Shown one piece after another: positions 33,741-43,351 of a stretch of 64,000 nt of DNA. Both the position numbers and the translations under genes were made by a program. The stretch lies in contig NZ_NCQY01000023.1 of assembly GCF_002894645.1 (NCBI RefSeq), positions 58,841-122,840 of the forward strand, in the 5' to 3' direction. Below the pieces are notes generated by a model that was given only the letters and a program-made list of their open reading frames with translations, was not told the origin of the DNA and did not search any database. The stretch comes from Salinibacter altiplanensis. GTDB taxonomy: Bacteria; Bacteroidota; Rhodothermia; Rhodothermales; Salinibacteraceae. Each line of letters begins with the position of its first letter. The first letter of the stretch is position 1.

Positions 33741-36299
33741 GTGTACCGACGCTGGATCGCCCGTGCCAGTCTCGTCTTCACCCTCCTTGGCAGCTGGGGG
33801 ATCCTGGGGGGATCTGCCTCCACGTTCGGCCAGCCGTCGAGCACAGGGTCGGCGCTGGTCACGCCTCAGGGGCAGGACGCGGCCCCTGAAGTTCAGCGGC
33901 GCGTGCAGCGATCCCTCCACGGCCCTGCGCCCCGCTCCAAGGATGGGCCTCTCTCTCCCATCGGCGCGGACCTCGCCACGCTCTATCACCAGCACGCGGC
34001 TGACGGCCCCGCGGGAGTGCGCCGCCTGTTCGGAAGCGCCACGCGCATCCGTCAGGGCCGGGACGCTCGCTACCGCCGCCCGGTCTCGCGGGACGGCCGG
34101 CACGTCACAGTCACCGCCGTCGCCACGGGCGCGGGCGGCCTCCTGTCGGACCTCCGGGCCCTTGGCCTAAAGCGGGGCGCTCGGGCGGGCCGCTCCGTCT
34201 CGGGACGCCTGCCAATCGCGGCCCTCAAGACGGCCGCTCAACTCTCGTCGCTCCGGGGCATGGTGCCCGCCTATGCCCAGACGCACGTCGGACGTGTGGA
34301 CTCGGAGGCCGACACGGCCCACCGTGCCTTTGAGGGGCGGACCGCCCTCGACGTGAACGGCAGTGGCCAGAAGGTCTGCGCCTTGTCGGACAGCTACGAC
34401 CGGAGCGCTACCGCCGCCACCACCGCCCAAGACGACGTCGCGTCGGGCGACCTGCCGGGGCCGGGGAACCCAGCGGGGCGAGCCGCCCCGGTGGACGTGC
34501 TCGACGACAGCGAGCCGGGCAGCGACGAGGGGCGCGCGATGCTCCAGCTCATCCACGACCTTGCCCCCGGCGCCGAACTCGGCTTCCACACGGCCGTCGG
34601 AGGACTCCCTGCCTTTGTACAGGGCATCCATGACCTCGCCGACCCCCAGAAGGGAGATTGCGACATCCTGGTCGACGACGTCCGGTACAACACCCAGCCC
34701 TTCTTCCAGGACGGCCCCGTTGCGAACGCGGTGGACCGTGTCGTTGCCGAGGGCGTCGCGTACTTCTCTTCCGCCGGGAACGACGGCCAGAACGCCTACC
34801 AGGATGGCTTTCGCGACTCCGGAAGGCAGGGTGTCCTCAGTAGCAGCGCCGTGGCCCACGACTTCGCTCCCTCCGGCGGGACAGTCGACACGCTCCAGCG
34901 CATCACCATCCGGCGGGGCGGTACCTTCCGCATCTTCACGATGCAGTGGACGGATCCCTCGTCGTTGGTCGAGGGGTCGAGGGGTGCAAACACGGACCTC
35001 GACGTGGCCCTCGTGAACGACACGCTCGGGGTCGTCGCCCAGTCCGCCCGCGACAGCGACGACACGGGCCTGCCCGTAGAAGGGGTCCTGTCACATACCA
35101 ACACCGGCACCATCGACACCAACGAGGACGGCGTGGCGGACTCGACGTACCATCTCGTCATTGAAAAGGCCGCGGGTCCCAACCCCGACGGCGTGAAGTA
35201 CATCCACTCCGGACTCAGCTACGCGATCGAGGAGTACGACCCGACCGGTCCCACCCTCTACGGTCACCCCATGGCCGAGGGCGCAATGGCGATCGCCGCG
35301 GCGCCGTTCTTCAACACCGGCGCGTACAACTCGAACGTCAATCCCGCCGTTCTGGAGCCCTTCTCCTCGGCAGGAGGCATCAAGGTTCGGTTCGACGAGA
35401 GCGGATTTCCGATTCTGGCCCCGGAGGCCCGCGAGAAGCCCGACCTCACCGCGACCGACGGCATCGACAATACGTTTTTCGGCGCCGATTCGGCCTACGA
35501 CTCGGACACACACCCAAACTTCTTCGGCACGTCGGCGGCGGCCCCGAACGGCGCCGCCATCGCGGCCCTCGTCCGCGAGGCCACCCCCGGCCTCTCCCCC
35601 CCGGAGGTCTACGACCGGCTCGAGTCGAATGCGCAGGACGTGACGAAGCGCCAGGATCGGGGCGGAGCCTTTGTCTCCATCCCGTCGGGCGTCGACCGCT
35701 GGAGCGGGCACGGGTTCATGCAGGCGACCGCCACAGCTCTGCCCGTGGCACTGACTGACTTCGGGGCAGTCGTCGAAGAGAAGCACGCCGTGCTCACCTG
35801 GACGACGGCCCGTGAGACCAACAACGCTGGCTTCGGCGTCGAGCACAAGCGCGGCGACGGGGCCTTTGAGACGATCGGCTACGAGGCCGGGGGCGGCACG
35901 ACCTCCGAATCGCGGACGTACCGGCACCGCACAGCACCGCTCGCCCCCGGCCTCCACACCTTTCGACTCCGGCAGGAGGACCTCGACGGATCGTCCTCCT
36001 ACAGCCGAGAGATCCCCCTTGAGCGCTCTCTCTCCAACACGCACCGCGTATCGGACGTCGCCCCGAACCCAGTGACCGACGAGGCGTCAGTATCGGTTGC
36101 CGTGGGGGCGCCGCAGGAGGTACGGGTGGACGTGTACAACGTGCTCGGCCAGCGGGTCGCGCGTCTGCACAACGGCCGCTTACGGGCCGACGATCCGTGG
36201 ACGCTGACGGTGGGACCTGGATTGCAGAGTGGTGCGTATTTCCTCCGCGTCGACGGTGCCTCTTTCACCGCGACCCGACCGTTCGTCCGTGTCCGATAG
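33741..36299 (+). CDS. Divergent exported subtilase with type IX-style sorting domain
   Basis: 852 residues. The GTG start at 33741 gives a signal peptide (SLVFTLLGSWGILGG). An N-terminal domain follows (about 48-185), then the protease core: Asp near 217 in VCALSDSYD, SSAGNDG near 347 for the oxyanion Asn, and the nucleophile Ser near 598 in FFGTSAAAPNGAA. At the place of the usual HGT-His box the sequence is SDEGRAMLQLIHDLAPGAEL. A fibronectin-like module (LTWTTARETNNAGF) and a Por-type C-terminal domain (PNPVTDEASV, YNVLGQRV, SGAYFLRV) end it. It is probably secreted. A free-standing homologue of its N-domain follows 22 bp later. Confidence 0.82.
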   Translation: MYRRWIARASLVFTLLGSWGILGGSASTFGQPSSTGSALVTPQGQDAAPEVQRRVQRSLHGPAPRSKDGPLSPIGADLATLYHQHAADGPAGVRRLFGSATRIRQGRDARYRRPVSRDGRHVTVTAVATGAGGLLSDLRALGLKRGARAGRSVSGRLPIAALKTAAQLSSLRGMVPAYAQTHVGRVDSEADTAHRAFEGRTALDVNGSGQKVCALSDSYDRSATAATTAQDDVASGDLPGPGNPAGRAAPVDVLDDSEPGSDEGRAMLQLIHDLAPGAELGFHTAVGGLPAFVQGIHDLADPQKGDCDILVDDVRYNTQPFFQDGPVANAVDRVVAEGVAYFSSAGNDGQNAYQDGFRDSGRQGVLSSSAVAHDFAPSGGTVDTLQRITIRRGGTFRIFTMQWTDPSSLVEGSRGANTDLDVALVNDTLGVVAQSARDSDDTGLPVEGVLSHTNTGTIDTNEDGVADSTYHLVIEKAAGPNPDGVKYIHSGLSYAIEEYDPTGPTLYGHPMAEGAMAIAAAPFFNTGAYNSNVNPAVLEPFSSAGGIKVRFDESGFPILAPEAREKPDLTATDGIDNTFFGADSAYDSDTHPNFFGTSAAAPNGAAIAALVREATPGLSPPEVYDRLESNAQDVTKRQDRGGAFVSIPSGVDRWSGHGFMQATATALPVALTDFGAVVEEKHAVLTWTTARETNNAGFGVEHKRGDGAFETIGYEAGGGTTSESRTYRHRTAPLAPGLHTFRLRQEDLDGSSSYSREIPLERSLSNTHRVSDVAPNPVTDEASVSVAVGAPQEVRVDVYNVLGQRVARLHNGRLRADDPWTLTVGPGLQSGAYFLRVDGASFTATRPFVRVR

Positions 36300-36321
36300 C
36301 GCCAAGGTCCCTCTCAGTACC

Positions 36322-36930
36322 ATGTCGTGTCCGTCGTGGGTGCCCACCGGCCTGTTCGTCCTGCTCACCGCGGCACTCGTCCCGGGACCCAGCCCGGCCC
36401 AGTCCCCGCCCGACAGCCTTCGGGCCGAGGCCCGTCAGGACTTTCACGGCCCCGACCAAACGGGCAAGGACGGCCCGCTCGCCAAGGCCGGCCTGGATCT
36501 GCTGCTGCTCTACCACGAGTATCGGGCACTTCGGCGGGACGGCGAGGCCCCCTTCTCACCAAGTGTGGACGGGGCCCGAGTGGCCGATGGGCACGTGACC
36601 ATCGACGCCGTCGCAAAAGAATCGGCCCAGGAGCTACGGGCGGACCTGACCGCACTCGGCCTCAAGGAGGCGGCGGTCGCCGGGCGAGTGGTGTCGGGCC
36701 GACTGCCCATCGAGCACGTGCCGGCCCTCGCCCGGGTCGAGTCGCTACGGGGCGTCGTCCTTCCGCGGGCAGAAACGCAGGACGGTGGGTCCTCTCGCCT
36801 GCGGCCGGAGGCCCGGAACGCCGCCCCAGAAGCCTCTTCCGCCCCCTCGCTGCCCTCCGACGAAACCGACCCCGGCGCCGCCCTCTTCCTCGGCGTCGCA
36901 CTCGGGACGTTTCTCCTCACCGAGGCGTAG
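36322..36930 (+). CDS. Free-standing homologue of the subtilase N-terminal domain
   Basis: 202 residues from the ATG at 36322, with a signal peptide (GLFVLLTAALVPGPSPAQS). Residues 23-150 match the neighbouring protease's N-domain: FHGPDQTGKDGPLAKAGLDL against LHGPAPRSKDGPLSPIGADL, ALGLKEAAVAGRVVSGRLPI against ALGLKRGARAGRSVSGRLPI, and SLRGVV against SLRGMV. The catalytic domain is absent; the tail is Pro/Ala-rich and ends in a short hydrophobic stretch (ALFLGVALGTFLL). It could inhibit or help fold the protease, or be a truncated duplicate. It is 22 bp downstream and surely co-transcribed. Confidence 0.75.
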   Translation: MSCPSWVPTGLFVLLTAALVPGPSPAQSPPDSLRAEARQDFHGPDQTGKDGPLAKAGLDLLLLYHEYRALRRDGEAPFSPSVDGARVADGHVTIDAVAKESAQELRADLTALGLKEAAVAGRVVSGRLPIEHVPALARVESLRGVVLPRAETQDGGSSRLRPEARNAAPEASSAPSLPSDETDPGAALFLGVALGTFLLTEA

Positions 36931-36970
36931 GGGCAGTTTCTCCGTCGCGTGTGACCGCCGCGGCCGTCCG

Positions 36971-38887
36971 CTACAACGCCACTTCCGCCCCGACCAGCAG
37001 CGTGCGGCCCGGCATTGGCGCGTCGAAGACCTCGCTGTACTGCCGGTCGAAGGCGTTGCGGAGCTCGACGGACAGCGTGGTGCGGGCGCCGGAGAGGCGC
37101 GTGTCATAGGCCAGCCGACCGTGCACCACCCCGTAGCGGTCGGTCGCTAGGGGCGCGTCGCGGAGCCGATCCTTCCACAGTCCCTGCAGGCCCAGCGTCA
37201 CGGCCCCGGCCCGGAGCGACGCGCTGCTCTGTATCTGGTGGCGAGCCCCATCGAGGCCGTACTTGTAGGCGGAGGGGGCCTTCTGTCCGTCGAGGCTGGC
37301 GTCGAGGAGCGTGTAGGCCGCGTCGAGATGAATCCCCACGGCGCCGAGGGTCCGGTCGAACGACAGCTCGGTTTCGAGGCCCGTAGTGGTGGTCCGGTCC
37401 AGATTTTGGGCCTCAAACACTTGCTCCGTCTCGTTCCGGAGGTAATCGATGGCGCTGTCGGTCGTGCGGTGGAAGCCCGTCGCGGACAGCGACAGGTTTG
37501 CTGGCAGGCGCACGTCCACCCCTGCCTCTCCCGACCAGGCGGTCTCGGCAGCGAGGTCGGCATTGCCCTGGTTACTGGGGGAGTCGATAAAGCGCTCCAG
37601 GAAGTTGGGCGCCCGCACCACGCGCCCTCCCCCCGCACGGAGCGTCGCCGGCCCAAGGTTATAGGCCACGTAGAGCTGCGGGGTCGGCTCCGTCCCGTAC
37701 GTCGGGTCGTAGTCGACACGCGTGCTCTGGTTGATCGTGAGGCGGGAGGTGGCACGCCAGCGCAGGCTCACGAAGGCCCCGACGGATGGGTCGCCGTGCA
37801 CCCCATCCCGATTGCTGTCGACCCCGCGGAGCCCGGCGGAGGCACCGCCGGTTGCCCGAACGCGGTTCCACGTGTGGGAGCCCTGCCCCTGTACGCGGAG
37901 GCGACGACTGACGTGGGTGTTGGCCCCCACGTTGGGGTTGTACGTATACCGGTCGCGGTGCTGCTTGCCGAAGAGCTGCACCTGCCAGGGCGTCTGTGCA
38001 TCGCCGGGGCTGGTCAGGCGGCTCTGCAGCCAAAACGTCGACGTCGCCTCCCGGGCCCGATCCGTAGCAAAATCCGTGTAGAAGTGGTAGGCCCCAAACT
38101 CACGGTCGTCCACCCCGGCTCGGGTGTAGAGCGTCGCGGCCCCAACGTCTCGGGAGACCGCGGCCGTAGCCGCTCGTCGCTCGAAATCGGTCTGGACAGC
38201 ACTGGACAGGTCCGTTGTGCCCTCCGGATCCACCGACACATCCCGCCCATCACTGCCCTGCACCGCCGCCGCTGCACTCACGGTCGTCCGTTCGCTCACG
38301 GTCCGCACCGCCCCCCCGACATCGTAGAAATCGTTCTTTCCGTACCGGCCATCCACCTGGGCCGTGGTTCCCTCCCCCGCCCTCTCTCTTCCACGCAGGG
38401 CCGTCTTCGTGATGAGGTGGACCACCCCGCCGAGCGCGTCGGGGCCGTAGAGGGCCGTCGCCGATCCGTGAAGCACCTCGACACGCGCAATTTCCGAGAG
38501 CGGCACCGGCAGGTCCATCAGAAAGTGCCCGGTGTACGGGTCATTGATGCGGGCGCCGTCCAGCAACAGCAATACCCCGTTGAACGTGGAGCCCCGCATT
38601 GTGAGGTCGCTCTGCACGCCAAAGCCGCCTCGGCTCTTCACGTCGAGCCCCGCCGCGACGTTGAGCAGCTGGTCCACGCTGTTGACGGACAAGGCCTGGA
38701 TGTCCTGCTGGGTGTACACGCTCACGCGACGGCCCGTCTCCTGCGCCGCCGAGGCCACGCGGGAGGCCGTCACCACGACACTGTCGGACACCTGCACACG
38801 AAACGCCACGTCGGACGTGTCCTGGCCCTGAACAGGCGTTGCGAGCAAAAGGAGAAGGGACGGAACAAGCAGGCGGAAACGAGACAT
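36971..38887 (-). CDS. TonB-dependent receptor (BtuB/CirA-like)
   Basis: 638 residues from the ATG at 38887: signal peptide (LLVPSLLLLLATPVQGQ), TonB-box region with SDSVVVTASRVAS, plug with RRVSVYTQQDIQALSVNSVD, QLLNVAAGLDVKSRGG, LTMRGSTFNGVLLLLDGARI and VEVLHGSATALYGPDALGGV, then a barrel ending LVGAEVAL. It resembles vitamin B12 or catecholate receptors. No carboxypeptidase-like domain. It is convergent with the subtilase pair and divergent from the rhodanese gene. The substrate is unknown. Confidence 0.87.
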   Translation of the reverse strand: MSRFRLLVPSLLLLLATPVQGQDTSDVAFRVQVSDSVVVTASRVASAAQETGRRVSVYTQQDIQALSVNSVDQLLNVAAGLDVKSRGGFGVQSDLTMRGSTFNGVLLLLDGARINDPYTGHFLMDLPVPLSEIARVEVLHGSATALYGPDALGGVVHLITKTALRGRERAGEGTTAQVDGRYGKNDFYDVGGAVRTVSERTTVSAAAAVQGSDGRDVSVDPEGTTDLSSAVQTDFERRAATAAVSRDVGAATLYTRAGVDDREFGAYHFYTDFATDRAREATSTFWLQSRLTSPGDAQTPWQVQLFGKQHRDRYTYNPNVGANTHVSRRLRVQGQGSHTWNRVRATGGASAGLRGVDSNRDGVHGDPSVGAFVSLRWRATSRLTINQSTRVDYDPTYGTEPTPQLYVAYNLGPATLRAGGGRVVRAPNFLERFIDSPSNQGNADLAAETAWSGEAGVDVRLPANLSLSATGFHRTTDSAIDYLRNETEQVFEAQNLDRTTTTGLETELSFDRTLGAVGIHLDAAYTLLDASLDGQKAPSAYKYGLDGARHQIQSSASLRAGAVTLGLQGLWKDRLRDAPLATDRYGVVHGRLAYDTRLSGARTTLSVELRNAFDRQYSEVFDAPMPGRTLLVGAEVAL

Positions 38888-39088
38888 GCAGGAGACAGGG
38901 GAGAGTGTAACGATCGACCAGCAGCGCCCAACAACTATGTCAGTAGGGGGATCCTCGTCCGCCTCCGAAATTCTTTGAAGACGTGTAACGCTTCGCATCT
39001 CTGCGGGTACGGCGGATCCTGCTTCGGAGACCGCCGATTCCGAAGTGTCCCTACGCAGACTCTCATTATTCCTGTGCATTTCTCCCCC

Positions 39089-39436
39089 ATGGATATGCCC
39101 GACGCCCCAACAACCATTTCTGCCAACGACCTCAAAGATGCCCTCGAAGGCGAACACCCACCGGTCCTCATCAATGCCCTGCCGCGGGAGGCCCACGTGG
39201 CGAAGCACATTCCGGGCTCCGTGAACGTCCCGGTCGACGAGATCGAGCGGGTTGAAACGATCGTGCCCAACAAGGATGCCCTCGTCGTGGTCTATTGCGC
39301 CAATGCCGACTGCACCGCCTCCCTCAAGGCCGCACAGGCCCTGGAGGAGACGGGCTACACGAACGTGGTCGACTTCGAGAACGGCTACGCCGGCTGGCGG
39401 CGGGCGGGACATCCGCTGGTCGGCAAGGAGAACTGA
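39089..39436 (+). CDS. Single-domain rhodanese-like protein
   Basis: 115 residues. The rhodanese fold is visible: INALPREAHVAKHIPGSVNV (CH2A), and the active-site loop VVVYCANADCTASLKAAQAL with the catalytic Cys in YCANADC, then GYTNVVDFENGYAGWRRAG. Such proteins carry a persulfide sulfur for tRNA thiolation, cofactor synthesis or sulfide detoxification. No signal peptide, so cytoplasmic. It stands alone between divergent and distant genes. Confidence 0.88.
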   Translation: MDMPDAPTTISANDLKDALEGEHPPVLINALPREAHVAKHIPGSVNVPVDEIERVETIVPNKDALVVVYCANADCTASLKAAQALEETGYTNVVDFENGYAGWRRAGHPLVGKEN

Positions 39437-39886
39437 GCAGATAGGCAAAAGAACCGGGCAGTGCCCCCTTCCGAGCACGCCGGAGGTGCGAAGCGGAGTC
39501 AGGGCACTGAACGCCCGGTGCCCCTGTACCCCCGGGGTGCGTTTCTTCAAAGGCCCCCCGTAGCGACCTTCACGGCATAGGTCCCCATCGGTGTCCTCGC
39601 TGAATCCTAGGGAGATTCTCAGGGGATGCCCCTGCGGGCTTCGCTTCGTCTCCCGTCTGGTCGTCAGCCCCTCGGGATTGACCGTCGAGTGAACGCGTTT
39701 CCGCGTGTCTACGTGGCCTGTACGTCCGGCGCCCCCCTAAAGAACTACAGAACACCGTCCCTCTTGCGGACGAGACGGCCGTCGTCCCGTCATCGCTTTA
39801 CACAAGCGATTCGTCCGCCCCTCCGCACCACACGTTGGACTAATCTGTTGTGAAGACCTGCTTCCTTGTCCAGGTCCTTCTCCCGC
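39437..39886. other. Intergenic region with inverted repeats
   Basis: No coding frame is supported. Just after the rhodanese gene AGTGCCC (39460-39466) and GGGCACT (39502-39508) can pair around a 35-nt loop that contains smaller GC-rich stems; there is no T-tract. The remainder precedes a TonB receptor and shows nothing recognisable. Confidence 0.45.
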
Positions 39887-42193
39887 ATGTGCCACATTCG
39901 TGTTCGCGTTCTCGTCGGCCTCTGCGCCGTCGTTCTGAGCCTCGTGGGGCCGCCTGTTGTGGCCCAGGAGCGGGCCGCCCTCAACGGGTACGTACGCGAC
40001 GCCGAGACGGGCGAGACCCTGCTCCAGGCCAACGTCGTGGTAAAGGGTCTCCGTCGGGGCACCGCCACCAACAACGACGGCTACTACACGCTCCGAGACC
40101 TCCCGCCCGGCGAGCAGACCGTCGTGTTCTCCTACCTCGGCTACCAATCTCACACGGAGACGGTTGCCCTGACGGCCGGAGAGACGACCCGCCTCGACGT
40201 AGAGCTCGCGCCCACTGACCTGCAGACGGAGGAGGTCGTCGTGACGGGCGAGCAGGACAACGCCAGCGAACAGCGCATGGGGGTCGACAAGCTCCCCGTC
40301 GCAACGATCACCGAACTCCCGTCCGTCCTGACGCCGGATGTCTTCCGGTCGCTCGCCCTGCTGCCGGGCGTCACGACGGCCTCGGACTACTCCAGCAACC
40401 TCTACATCCGGGGCGGCGGGCCGGCCCAGACCCTGATCCAGCTCGACCGCACGACCGTCTACAACCCAACCCACTTCTTTGGGTTTTTCTCGACGTTCAA
40501 CCCCGACGCCATCAAGGACGTGCAGCTTTACAAGGGTACCTACCCGGCCGAGTATGGGGGGCGGCTGGGGAGCGTGGTCGACATCTACAACAAGGACGGC
40601 AACCAGCGTGAAACCACCGGGGGCCTCAGTCTCAGTAGCCTGGCAACCCGGGGCTACATCGAAGGGCCCTACGGCGGCAGCGACGACGCCCCGGCCGGCT
40701 CCTACATGGTATCCGTGCGCCGCTCGACCCTCGAGCCCCTGCTCGCCGCCCTGGACGACGTGGACGGGCTCCCCGAGACCTTCTACTTTTACGACGTGAA
40801 CGCGAAGGCCACCTACGACGCGGGGCCCGACGACGACCTCTCGCTGGCCGTGTACGGGGGGCAGGATCAGCTCTTTCTCCGGCCCGGGGACGGGCAGGAG
40901 TTCGACGTGGACTACGGCAACCGAACGCTCAGTGCCGACTGGACGCACCTCTTCTCCGACCGGCTGTTCGCGACGCTTACGGCCGCGGGCTCCCGCTACG
41001 AGAGCACGCCGGTGTTCGAGCTCGGCGGAACGCGCTTCACCCAGACGAACGAGGTGAGCGACGCATCGCTGAAGGCGGGCGTGGAGTACGTGCCGGGCGA
41101 CCGGCACACCGTGGAGGCCGGGCTGCACGCCAGCCGCCTCACGTTCCGGTTGCGCAATACGCTCGACGGAGACGAAACCTTCAACCAGCGCCTCCAGGGC
41201 CAGCAGGCGGCCCTGTACTTGAAGGACACCTACACGCCGACCTCGAACTGGACCGTCCGGGGGGGACTGCGGGCGACCTACTTCTCAGAGGGAAACTACC
41301 TTCGGCTCGCCCCGCGACTCTCGGTGAGGCACGACCTGACGTCATCGGTACAGCTGCAGGCCGCCTACGGCCGCTACCACCAGTTTCTTACGCTGGAGAC
41401 GAGCCAGCTCTTCACCGCCTTCGATTCTTGGCTCATGACCGACGAGGGCCTGTCCCCCGCCTACGGGGACCAGTTTGCCCTGGGCGTCGACGTCCAGCTG
41501 GGCAACGCGTGGCGCCTTGAGGTGGAAGGCTACGCGCGCACCATGCGGGACCTGTTCGAGCTGGATCCCTTCTTGCCCGACGCGGCGGGCGTGCCGTACG
41601 CCGATCGCTTTCGGGTGGGCGACGGGCGCGCGTACGGGACGGAGGTGCTTGTTCGTCGGCCGGAGGGCCGCCTGAACGGCTTCCTGAGCTACACCCTCAG
41701 CCGCACCGAGCGGCGCTTCCCGAACGTCAACCGATCCGAGGGCGGCTCCCCTCAGTATTACCCGCCCAATTTTGATCGCACCCACGACCTCACACTTGCC
41801 CTCAACTACCACCTCACCGACCAGTGGCGGGTGTCGAGCACCTTCAACTACGCCACCGGCCAGGCCTACACGCAGCCCGAACAGCGCTACGAGCTGGTGG
41901 ACAGTCCCTTCTCGTTCAGCCCCGGGGTGGGGGAGTCACAGAACGTGTTCGTGAGCCCCTTCAACAACGCCCGTCTGCCCCCCTACCACCGGCTCGATGT
42001 GGGTTTGGCCCGGACGGGCCAGTTCTTTGGAATCGCCGAGTACGAGCTGCAACTACAGGCCATCAACGCCTATGGGCGGCGCAACATCTGGTTTTACCAG
42101 TTCGAAAACGAACCGGGCGGTACGCTCGACCGCAACGTGACCCCTCAGATCCCCATTCCGGTGCCGAATATATCATTCTCCCTCACGTTCTAG
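39887..42193 (+). CDS. TonB-dependent receptor with carboxypeptidase-regulatory-like domain
   Basis: 768 residues. I start at the ATG at 39887; a TTG at 39866 would add 7. Signal peptide (VRVLVGLCAVVLSLVGPPVV), CarboxypepD_reg-like domain (residues 28-105, LNGYVRDAETGETLLQANVV), a linker with TEEVVVTGEQ, plug with LPSVLTPDVFRSLALLPGV and LYIRGGGPAQTLIQLD, and a barrel ending ISFSLTF. Together with the DUF4249 lipoprotein 55 bp downstream it forms a receptor/surface-lipoprotein pair common in Bacteroidota, whose ligands are mostly unknown. Confidence 0.9.
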   Translation: MCHIRVRVLVGLCAVVLSLVGPPVVAQERAALNGYVRDAETGETLLQANVVVKGLRRGTATNNDGYYTLRDLPPGEQTVVFSYLGYQSHTETVALTAGETTRLDVELAPTDLQTEEVVVTGEQDNASEQRMGVDKLPVATITELPSVLTPDVFRSLALLPGVTTASDYSSNLYIRGGGPAQTLIQLDRTTVYNPTHFFGFFSTFNPDAIKDVQLYKGTYPAEYGGRLGSVVDIYNKDGNQRETTGGLSLSSLATRGYIEGPYGGSDDAPAGSYMVSVRRSTLEPLLAALDDVDGLPETFYFYDVNAKATYDAGPDDDLSLAVYGGQDQLFLRPGDGQEFDVDYGNRTLSADWTHLFSDRLFATLTAAGSRYESTPVFELGGTRFTQTNEVSDASLKAGVEYVPGDRHTVEAGLHASRLTFRLRNTLDGDETFNQRLQGQQAALYLKDTYTPTSNWTVRGGLRATYFSEGNYLRLAPRLSVRHDLTSSVQLQAAYGRYHQFLTLETSQLFTAFDSWLMTDEGLSPAYGDQFALGVDVQLGNAWRLEVEGYARTMRDLFELDPFLPDAAGVPYADRFRVGDGRAYGTEVLVRRPEGRLNGFLSYTLSRTERRFPNVNRSEGGSPQYYPPNFDRTHDLTLALNYHLTDQWRVSSTFNYATGQAYTQPEQRYELVDSPFSFSPGVGESQNVFVSPFNNARLPPYHRLDVGLARTGQFFGIAEYELQLQAINAYGRRNIWFYQFENEPGGTLDRNVTPQIPIPVPNISFSLTF

Positions 42194-42248
42194 CCCAACA
42201 CATCTCGTCTCGTGCACGCCGCCTGCCCCTGACTGCCCTGCCCCCTTC

Positions 42249-43214
42249 ATGCACCGCCTGCTCCTTCTTTTCCTGTCAGCGCTCCTAGCCGTTGGGCCCC
42301 TCGGCTGCGACACGACCGCACCCGCCCCCGAGACGCAGGTCGTCGTGGAGGCCTACCTGCAGGGCGGCGCCGCCATGCCGCCAATTCGCCTCACCCGCAG
42401 CGTCGGGACGGAGGAGGCCTACGTGGCCTCCGAGACGGCCGTGCGCGAGGCAACCGTGGAGGTGCGCCGCCGCTCCGGCAACGGCTCCCCCGCAGACACG
42501 CTCGGCTTCGTCGAGCAGGAGCCGGGCGTGTACCGGCCCAGGGACACGTCGCGAGTGCGGCCCGGCACCACCTACGAGCTGTCCGTCGTCACGCCAGACG
42601 GAACGGACCTGACCGCCACCACCACCGTGCCGGATGCCATCTCGATTGTGGAGGCCGCAAACACGACGGCGGTGTACAGGGACACGACCCGGCAGCCGTC
42701 CTTCACGATTACCCCCCCAGACAGCAGCCGCGAGCAGCAGGCCGTGCTCGTCATCACATCGACCTCCCTGGCCGACTTCGGACGGCCCGAATCCCAGTTG
42801 GTCCGGGGCCTGACGCCGTTCTACGCGGACATCTACGACGCGGACGAAGATAGCCTCCGCACCTACCGCACCACCTCCTCCGGCGTGCGGAACGAGGCGA
42901 ACTTCACCCGCGACGCGAGCGGACGGATCACCACGGACCTGCCGTGGATTTCTGTGGCGTTTTACGGCCCGAACGAGATCGGCATCCACGTTATCGACGA
43001 CAATCTGCTCAACCTCATTCGCTCCCAGCAGGCCCAGTCGCCGGGCGGCCCGGGCGGCGGGCTCGGCCCCGGGGAGATTCCGAATGTCATCGAGGCCGTA
43101 GACGGCGGCACCGGCGTCTTTGCCAGCTACACGAAGGCCACCCGGAACGTCTCAATCCGGTGTTCACCGTCGCTCGCGGACGCGGAGTGCCCGGCGTTCG
43201 CGGCGTTTCCGTAG
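42249..43214 (+). CDS. DUF4249 family lipoprotein
   Basis: 321 residues. Signal peptide with lipobox VGPLGC (Cys near 19). The body begins ETQVVVEAYLQGGAAMPPIR, then AVREATVEVRRRSG, PGVYRPRDTSRVRPGTTYEL and VTPDGTDLTATTTVP, the beta-rich start of DUF4249. It is immediately downstream of a TonB receptor, the standard arrangement, and probably caps or helps that receptor at the cell surface. The function of the family is not established. Confidence 0.85.
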   Translation: MHRLLLLFLSALLAVGPLGCDTTAPAPETQVVVEAYLQGGAAMPPIRLTRSVGTEEAYVASETAVREATVEVRRRSGNGSPADTLGFVEQEPGVYRPRDTSRVRPGTTYELSVVTPDGTDLTATTTVPDAISIVEAANTTAVYRDTTRQPSFTITPPDSSREQQAVLVITSTSLADFGRPESQLVRGLTPFYADIYDADEDSLRTYRTTSSGVRNEANFTRDASGRITTDLPWISVAFYGPNEIGIHVIDDNLLNLIRSQQAQSPGGPGGGLGPGEIPNVIEAVDGGTGVFASYTKATRNVSIRCSPSLADAECPAFAAFP

Positions 43215-43351
43215 CGGCACGGGCAGGGCTTGCTACGCGGCGCAATTTCTACCGGGGCACGCCCCAATCCGGGCGCGGTGCTGATACGCAGGACAACCCG
43301 TCATGAAAAGGTTGTCGCGTGGCGGGGGCGCGTGGGACACAGCCGCCTCGG

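Noticed and set aside
37238-39436. 732-codon plus-strand frame over a TonB receptor and into the rhodanese
   Set aside because: The first 600 codons are the antisense of the receptor gene; only the last 115 codons, from 39089, encode the rhodanese.
39451-39545. GC-rich inverted repeats after the rhodanese gene as a terminator
   Set aside because: There is no T-tract and the loop is long, so I leave it as unexplained structure.
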